NCBI RefSeq assembly: GCF_041734735.1
Contig: NC_134903.1
Coordinates: forward strand, 3,061,727-3,125,726
From: Babylonia areolata
Taxonomy: Eukaryota; Mollusca; Gastropoda; Neogastropoda; Buccinidae
Reading direction: 5' to 3'
Length of the DNA stretch: 64,000 bases
Numbering within the stretch: the first letter of the stretch is position 1; every line of letters starts with the position of its first letter. A program made the position numbers and the translations under genes. The notes beneath the pieces were generated by a model, which worked only from the letters and a program-made list of their open reading frames with translations, was not told the DNA's origin and did no database searches. Positions 39,801 to 48,800 of the stretch are shown here, one piece after another.

Positions 39801-42800
39801 CAGATACCTACCCCACCCCTTCTACCTGTCAGCATCATGTCCTTCACAATGCACACTGTAATCAGATACCTACCCCACCCCTTCTACCTGTCAGCATCAT
39901 GTCCTGCTTCACAATGCACACTGTAATCAGATACCTACCCCACCCCTTCTACCTCTCAGCATCATGTCCTTCACAATGCACACTGTAATCAGATACCTAC
40001 CCCACCCCTTCTACCTGTCAGCATCATGTCCTTCACAATGCACACTGTAATCAGATACCTACCCCACCCCTTCTACCTGTCAGCATCATGTCCTTCAGAA
40101 TGCACACTGTAATCAGATACCTACCCCACCCCTTCTACCTGTCAGCATCATGTCCTTCACAATGCACACTGTAATCAGATACCTACCCCACCCCTTCTAC
40201 CTGTCAGCATCATGTCCTTCACAATGCACACTGTAATCAGATACCTACCCCACCCCTTCTACCTGTCAGCATCATGTCCTTCACAATGCACACTGTAATC
40301 AGATACCTACCCCACCCCTTCTACCTCTCACAGGCCTGACTGTCATGCTCAGTGTGTTCTATTATCCAATCACAAATGCTGTCTGCTAGCGGAGTCAAAC
40401 TGTGCTTTGCTCTCTAGGTAAACTGTCGGCTGATTGGCTGATATTCCTCACCTTCCCTTCCAAAGAATCCAATCACCATATTGCAGTTTATCTTCATCTT
40501 TTTCAAGCATCCATTCTAATTTTCATTGAGCAGTGGCTGAATTCTGTTGTGGCATTTAGTTTTGCTCACTCTCGGCTTGGACAAGGCATCATCATTTTTG
40601 CTTGCCAGCATAGATAATGAGTTGTTGACATGTTCCACTCAGCCAATGAAATCTTTTGTAAAACCACAACCGTTGGTGATGTGGGGCATTTCCAAGTAAT
40701 TTTAAGAGCAAGCAGAACCTTGGCGAAGTGAAAGCTACCAATATAATGATTCCAAAACAACAACAAAGCATTCGCATTATGGCGATATTTAGCCGCCATT
40801 TGGGGGTATGGCTTTTGTGGCAGCGACAGGGAAGTGAACTATCCCCCGTTTGAAAACGACTTACTTGGCAGTCTCAAGGTTAATTCTCTTCTGTTTGTAG
40901 TTAAGTCTCTCCTGTATGGAGTTAAGCCTTCCTTGTGGGGTTCAGTCTTCTGTGTGGAGTTAAGTCTGTTCTGCATCGTAATATAATTAAATCATCTCTG
41001 TGGAATTAAGTCTCCCATGTCTGAACCGAATGTCTCCTGCAAGTCATTGAGTCCTGTGTGAATTGAATGTCTCCTGTGAGAAGGTAAGTCTCCCCTATTT
41101 GAATGGAAGTCTTCAGTGGGGATTTAAGGTTCTTCTGAATGAACTGGATGTCTTCAGTGAGCAGAAGCTTATAAAGCATACTCTTGTAGTAGTATGTATT
41201 CTGTGAGGAGTTCAGTTTCTCCTGTGTGAATTGAATCTTCTCTTGCATGGATTGGAGTCCTTCCTGGTTTGTTCTCCACTCTGTCAATCTGATGAGTGTG
41301 GAACCAGTGTCACTGAGGTAGCTCATTGCTGAAGGATATCCTTTGACATGAGATAGATGTCTCCTGTATTGGGCGGTCCATTCAGAAGGACACGTGAGGC
41401 TGACGTAGAAGTCACTCTGAAAGTGTGCCTTTGCTGTTGGCTGGGCTGTAAGCAGCAAAGTTTGCTGGCAGAGTCCTGTTGTCCAACTGTGGGTTCATCA
41501 CCAGATAAAGGTGGAGCCACACCCATCTCCCAGAGATGCCATTGCTCTTCATCTCTAGCAGCTGTATGTGTCCAGACACGTTTGGCAACCCCGTCTTTTA
41601 AATGTAGATCCAGTGTCACTGAGGTACTCAGTTTCAGAGGGGTCTGGCAGACAGATATGATGACTGTCGACTTGGATCTTCAGGGAGTGAATCACTTAAA
41701 CCGCAGCGTGCACCTTCTGATCTGTGCCGTTTCATTTCACCTGTGTGAATGGAAGACTTCGTGAAGTCCTGTCTCTGCTGTGTGAATTAAATCGTCTCCT
41801 GCATGGATGGAAGCTCTTCCTGGTTTGTTCTCCGCTCTGTCAGTCTGATGAATGTGGATCCAGTGTCACTGAGGTACACAGTTTCTGGGGGGTCCATCAG
41901 ACAGAGATGATGACTGTCAACTTGGATCTTCAGGGAGTGAATTGCTTCTACTGCAGCAAGCAACTTCTGCTTAGTGCTGTTTCATTTCACCTGTGTGAAT
42001 GGAAGTTTTTGTGAAGAGTCAAGTCTCTCCTATGTGAAATGAATGTCTCCTGCATAGTTAAGTCTCTCCTGATTTGCTTTCCAGTCTAAATTTGATGAAT
42101 GTGGATCGAGTGTCACATTTCTGAGGGATGTCTGGACATGCTGACATGAGATGTCCCCTGAGCTGGTCACTCCATCCAGGACGTGGGTATCATCGGTGTG
42201 TCAAAAGGGTGACTTAAGGGTATCCTGAAGTTGATGGCCTGAAGAGCCGGGCACACGCTGGAACTGATGACTATTGATCTGCTGATACTCTCCACTGCAC
42301 AGACCAGTAACTGGATGGAGGAATCACCCTGAAAGGGCCCCTTTGCTGTTGACTGCATATTATGACTGACATGTTATGCATGAATGAATGTCTCCTGCAT
42401 GGAGTTCAGTCTCTCTTGCATGGGGTGTGATGTCTGGGCATGTTGTGCATCCCCATTTATGAATACAGTGTCACTGAGGTAACAATTTCTGAAGGGTCTG
42501 ACAGAGAAGATGACTGTAGACACTGATCTTCATGGAGTGGATTTCTTCCTGCGCAGTGTGCATTTTCTGCTCAGTGCCGATTCTTTCTTCTGTGTGATTG
42601 AAAGTCTTCTACGAGGAGACAGTATTCTCCCGTGTGAGTTTAATCATCTCATGCAATGTGATGAATGTGGATCCAGTGTCATTGAAGTATCACATTTCTG
42701 AGGGATGTCTTTAGACACGCTGACATGAGATGTCCCTTGAACTGGGTGGTCCAACCAGGAGGACAGGTTAGGGTGGTGACTATCATGGCACAGGAGGCGA

Positions 42801-45800
42801 TCGCCTGCAGGAATATGACACATCCAAAACTGCTTGAATTTTATGAAATTTTTACGTTGCTAACAAGCAAAGGGTATGACGTTCTGGCTTGGGTTCCGGG
42901 CCATGTTGGCATTTGAGGTAATGAAATGGCCGACCAGCTTGCCAAGAACACCTTAAAAAAAAATTATCTAGATCCTACATACCATACACAGACATGAGGC
43001 AGAAGGTGAACACTTGTGTTAAAGATCTTTGCCAAGAGGAGTGGAGCACCCAGACGGACAACAAGCTGTTCCAAATTTATCCAGACCTAAAAGAGGTGCT
43101 GAGATGTGGAGACAGACATCAGGAGGATGGGTCATACATGTGGACAACCGAAGCAACTAGCCCAGGACCGGGGTGCCTGGAGAGCTGTCGTTGGCGGCCT
43201 GTTTCCAAGACAGGACCACAGGAAGCTCCTCGATGTATTCCCTGTGACAAGCTTCTCAGTGTGAAACATGTGCTCCTTGACTGCTGGGATCTGCATAACT
43301 TTAGACTCAGACATTACATGGCAGATTCTCTGAAGACTTCATTCGGTGATGTGTCTCTGTGAATGCTTATGGGCTTCTTGAAAGAAGTGAACATTTTCAA
43401 TCAGACTGGAATGTTTTAAACTCTGAAAGATTTTAAAACTTCTTGGGTGAAAAGATTGCATCAGTGATTAGTTTTTATTATACTTTTTTTACCCTTGACT
43501 TGAAGCAGATGCTAACGTGGCAATAGCCTTGAGATAGCTTTAGTGGTCAGCGAGGCTCCAAGCACCCTGATTTGATTTGAGGTCAGACTGTGTGTTCAGT
43601 CTTCTGTGTAGATCTAAGTCCGTTCTACATCAAAATATGACTGAATGTGAGGAGTTAACTCTCTCTGACCTGGGATATGTTGTTGGGACATGCTGTATGT
43701 CCCCATCTTATGAATGTTGATCCACTGTCACTGAGGTTTGAGTTTCTTCTCAAGGGTGCAGCAGATGAGATGACGACTGTTGACCTGGATCTTCAGGAAG
43801 CAGATCTTCTCTTGAGTAGTCTGCAGTCTGAGTGGTGTTATATTTCTCCTGTGTGAACAGAAGTATGGTGTGAGGAGTTAAGTGCATCCAGTGTCACTGA
43901 GGCACCACATTTCTGAAGGATGTCCTTCAACATGCTGATAGTCTGTCCCTCGTCATACTGATTGTCTTTCAGATGTGAGATTTCCATTGAGCTAGGTGTT
44001 CCATCCAGGAGTACATGTAAGGGTGATGGGCATCATGAGAGTGTCAGAACGGTATCATGAGGGTGTCACAGAAATCACAGAAATGTTTGGCTATAGGCTA
44101 AAAGCCTTTTGCCCTCATAATCAGTGTCCATTTATGTGCTTTTGGATCACTTGTTGTGAACAGACCCTTGTTTAAATCTGGCATAGTGTATACTACATAA
44201 GGGTATGGTGAGAGTGTCAGAAGGATATCGTGAGATTGTCATGCAGGTATGAGGGTGTCAACAGGGTATCATAAGGGTGTCATGCAGTTGATAGCCTGAA
44301 GGGCCTGGTATATCCTGGAAGTGATGACCTTTGACATACTGATATTGTCCACCACAGAGACCAGTAACTGGATGAATGAGTCACCCTGAAAGGGCCCCTT
44401 TGCTGTTGGCTGGTCTGTAAGCTGCAAAGTTTGCTGATAGGCTATGTTCATCACCATAGTTGTAGCCAGCCCCCTCCCAATGTTAATTTTTGCACAATCC
44501 CTCAAATGCAGGAATGTGTTTATCGATATCAATATAATGTTCCCGTCTTACAGATGTGGATCGAGTGTCACTGAGGTTCCCTGTTTCTTAGGGGTTGGAC
44601 AGGTGTAGACAACGCCATCGGCTTCATCTTTACTGGAGATAGAGCCACACCTGCATCCTAGAATTACCATTACACAGCCCCCCTATCAACTTTTGGAATC
44701 CTCTGTGCAGTCTGCATTCGACATGTCACTGCTGTGAATGTCTGCATTGTGTTTTACAGCTGTGTTCTCCGCTGTACATCCTCAGTAGTCATTACTTTCT
44801 GCTCAGATGTCCATAGGTCAGACTGTATGTTCCGACTTCTGTGTAAAGTCTGTTCTACATCATGATATAACTGAATATTAGAATTTACCTCTCCAGATAT
44901 GGCATGTGTTGTTGGGACATGCTGTATGTCCCCATCTTATGAATGTTGATCCACTGTCACTGAGGTTCACTTTCCTCTGAAGGGTGCTGCAGATCAGATG
45001 ACTGTTGACCTGGATCTTCAGGAAGTGGATCTTCTCATGGGTAGTCTGCAGCTTTTGCTGAGAGGTGTTATCTTTCTCTGGGGTGGTGAGTTGAGTCTCA
45101 CCCGTTTTGTACACCACTCTGTCTGCGTGATGAATGTGCATTTAGTTTCACTGAGGTGCCACATTTCTGAAGGATGTCCTTCAACTTGCTGATAATCTGT
45201 CCCTCAGACATGAGATATCCATTGGACTGGGTGCTCCATCCAGGAGTACGTGTGAGGGTGATGGGCATCATGAGGGTGTCAAAAGGATATCATGAGATTG
45301 GCATGAGGGTGTCAACGGGGTGTTGTGAGGGTGTCATGCAGTTGATTGAATGAAGAGCCTGGTATATCCTGGAAGTGATGACCTTTGACATACTGATAAT
45401 CTCCACCACACAGACCAGTAACCAGATGGATGAGTCACCCTGAGAGGGCCCCTTTGCTTTGTCTCCAAAGATTGAACCACACCTGTCTCCAAGTTATCTT
45501 TGTACAATTACTCAGTTGTTGTTGTTTTCTTGTTTTTGTTTTGTTTTTTAACCAGTAATGCTTCACCATCTTATGAATGTGGATCCAGTGAGTCACTGAG
45601 GTACACAGTTTTGGAAGGGTCCGACAACAGACCCGTGCCTTTAGGGAACGAATTTCTTCTTGTACGGTCTACAGCTCTTCCTGAGTGCTGTATACTATCT
45701 TCTGTGTGAGTGGTGGAAGTCTTCTGTGAGAAGTTAAGTTTCTCCTGTGTAAATTGAATGTCTTCTGCATGGAGTGAAGTGTCTTCAAGTTTGTTCTGCG

Positions 45801-48800
45801 CTCTGTCAGTGTGATGAATGTGGACCCATTGTCTCTGAGGTACCACATTTCTGAAGGATGTCCTTCAACATGCTGATTTAAACCAATTTTATTTCTTCAA
45901 TAAAATGTTGAAATTAAGATTGAAATATTAATCACAACAAGCAGACGCTTAGAAAGCATACTTTTGTAGTAGTATGTGCAAAGAATTGGCTGCAACAAAG
46001 AAATATTAACAAATTCAACATGCTGATATGTGTAATCTGCTTTTCTTCCTCAGTGGTGCGTACATTCTCCTGGGCTGTTTGAAGCTCAGACTGTGTGAAG
46101 CTCAGACTGTGTTGAGTTCAGTCTTCTGTCTAACGTCTATTATTGATCATAACAATTGATTGTCTATTGCATACTCTGTTGTATAGGAGGTATTGTTGTG
46201 TCCCCATCATACAAAATGTGGATCCACTGCTGGGATCTGCATGACGTCAGACACAGACATTACACGGCAGATTCTTTGAGGACTTTGTTTCGTGATGTCC
46301 CTCCATGGACACTGATGGACTTCTTAACTCTCTCCATACGAACGGCGAAAGAGACGACGTTAACAGCGTTTCTCCCCAATTACCACCATCAAAATATTAT
46401 AAGTGGAAGGCTCTTACACTGAAGAGGTGAATGTTGACAAAGAATACCACAATTCTGACGACGGAAGCTAAAGGTTGGATCATTGAGACACCCACTGGAC
46501 ATCCGAGGGGTCTGTGTAGAGGAGAAGAGAGGACTGGCCGTACTGAGTGAGTTAAAAGAAGTGAACATTTTTAATCAGATTTGATGGTTTTAAACTCTGG
46601 AAGGTTTTTAAACTTTAAGTTGAAAGCTTGAAGCAGTGACTGGTTTTTATTGGGGTTTTTTTGTGTTGTTTTCTTTTACCCTTGACTTAAGTAGATGCAA
46701 ACATGGCGATAGCCTTGAGATGGCCTTTGTGGTCGGCGAGGCTCTAAGCACCATAAATTGATTTGGAAAATGTGGATCCAGTATCACCTGAGGTACTCAG
46801 TTTCTGAAGGGTCTGACAGATAACAGACAATGTCTTAAGGACCAAATTTCTTTGACTGCAGTGTGCAATTATTGCTTTGTTCTGTTGACTTTATCCTGTG
46901 TGAATTGAATGTCTCATGGGGGAATTTAGGTTTCACCTCTGTAAACTGGATGTCTCCTTGTTGGAGTTAAGTCTCTCCTTTGTGAATTTATTCATCTCTT
47001 GCATTTAGTCAAGTCTCCTGGGCTGGGTTGTATGAGGCTGTCTCTGCGGTGCTGCGTGATGAGCCTCTCACTGTGAAACACGTGCTCCAAGACTGTTGGG
47101 ATTTGCATGACGTTAGACACAGACATTACACGGCAGACTTTGTTTGACGATGTCACTCTGTGGGCGCTGATGGACTTCTTAAAAGAGGTGAACATTTTTA
47201 ACCAGATTTGAAGGTTTTAAACTATGGAAGTTTTTTTTTTAAACTTTGGAAAGTTTGAAGTGGTGACTCGTTCTAATTGTTTGTTTTTTTACCCTTGTAG
47301 TAGTTATTAACGCGGCGATAGCCTTGAGATGGCCTTAGTGGTCGGCGAGGCTCTAAGCACCATAATTTCATTTCATTTCAAGTAAACATTTTTAATCAGA
47401 TTTGAAGGTTTTAAACTCTTGAAGGTTTTTAAACTTTCAGTGGAATGCTTAAAGCTGTGACTAGTTTTTATTGTATTTTTTTACCCTTGACTTGAAGTGG
47501 ATACTAATGTGGCGATAGCCTTGAGATGGCCTTAGTGGTTAGCGAGGCTCTAAGCACCATAATTTGATTTGATTTGGTTTGCAGCGCTAAGTTTGTTTGG
47601 AGTTAAGAATGTTCCTAAATATATGGAATTTACCGTGGTGTTGGGAACTTTCTTAACGATAAGCAAACTTAGCATGCGAAGATCGCCTCATGCCTCATCC
47701 TCTGGTTTGTTCTCAGCTCAGTGAGTGTGGTGAACATGGATTCTGTGCTGGCATGGTATCACATTGTCCTTTGACAGGTTGATAGTCTGCCCCTCAGACA
47801 TGAGGTGTCCCTTGAACTGGGTGCTCCATCCAGGACATGTGATGGTGGTGGCCATCATTAGTGTGTCAAAACGGTATTGCAAGGGTATCATGAGGGTGTC
47901 ATATGGGTATCATGAAGGTGTCAAAAGTGTGTCAGAGGGTATCATGAGGGTGTCAAAAGGGTATCGTGGGGGTGTCAAAAGGGTATCATGGGGGTGTCAT
48001 ATGGGTATCATGAAGGTGTCAAAAGTGTGTCAGAGGGTATCATGAGGGTGTTAGAGGGTATTGTGAGGGTGTCAGAGGGTATCATGAGGGTGTCAGAGGG
48101 TATCATGAGGGTGTCAGAGGGTATTGTGAGGGTGTCAGAGGGTATTGTGAGGGTGTCAGAGGGTATTGTGAGGGTGTTAGAGGGTATCATGAGGGTGTCA
48201 GAGGGTATTGTGAGGGTGTCAGAGGGTATTGTGAGGGTGTCAGAGGGTATTGTGAGGGTGTCAGAGGGTATCATGAGGGTGTTAGAGGGTATTGTGAGGG
48301 TGTCAGAGGGTATCATGAGGGTGTCAGAGGGTATCATGAGGGTGTCAGAGGGTATTGTGAGGGTGTCAGAGGGTATTGTGAGGGTGTCATAAGGGTATCA
48401 TTTCCCCTCTCCCCCACCACTTTACACACATCAAAGGTGAAATTCCACAGACATGAAAAACCAGTGCTTAATACAAACTGAAAGGGGAAAAAAAAACCCA
48501 CTGCATCAATCTTTTTGTCATTCCGTAAATTCATAGACCCAGATTTTAAAAGAACTTCACCAATCTCTGGGCAGATCCCCTTCTCAGCTAAGGCTGCAAT
48601 CAATGAAATTCCCTTATACCAAGTCCATGACCTGAGCAAATTGCTTTCTTATTAGCCACATGCGTCTCCTGAAGCTCCATGGAAACCAGTCTCCTTGATC
48701 AGGCTGTTTCCAGAAACCTGCTGCTGTCTGAGTATCAAGATGTTGTTCACCCAAACTTGATGCTTCCTCAGTGTTTTGCATCTCTTCTGTGGCAATAATT

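Noticed and set aside
36936-40331. CRISPR-like regular array
   Set aside because: Whole units are identical with no unique spacers, and the locus is in a eukaryotic intron.
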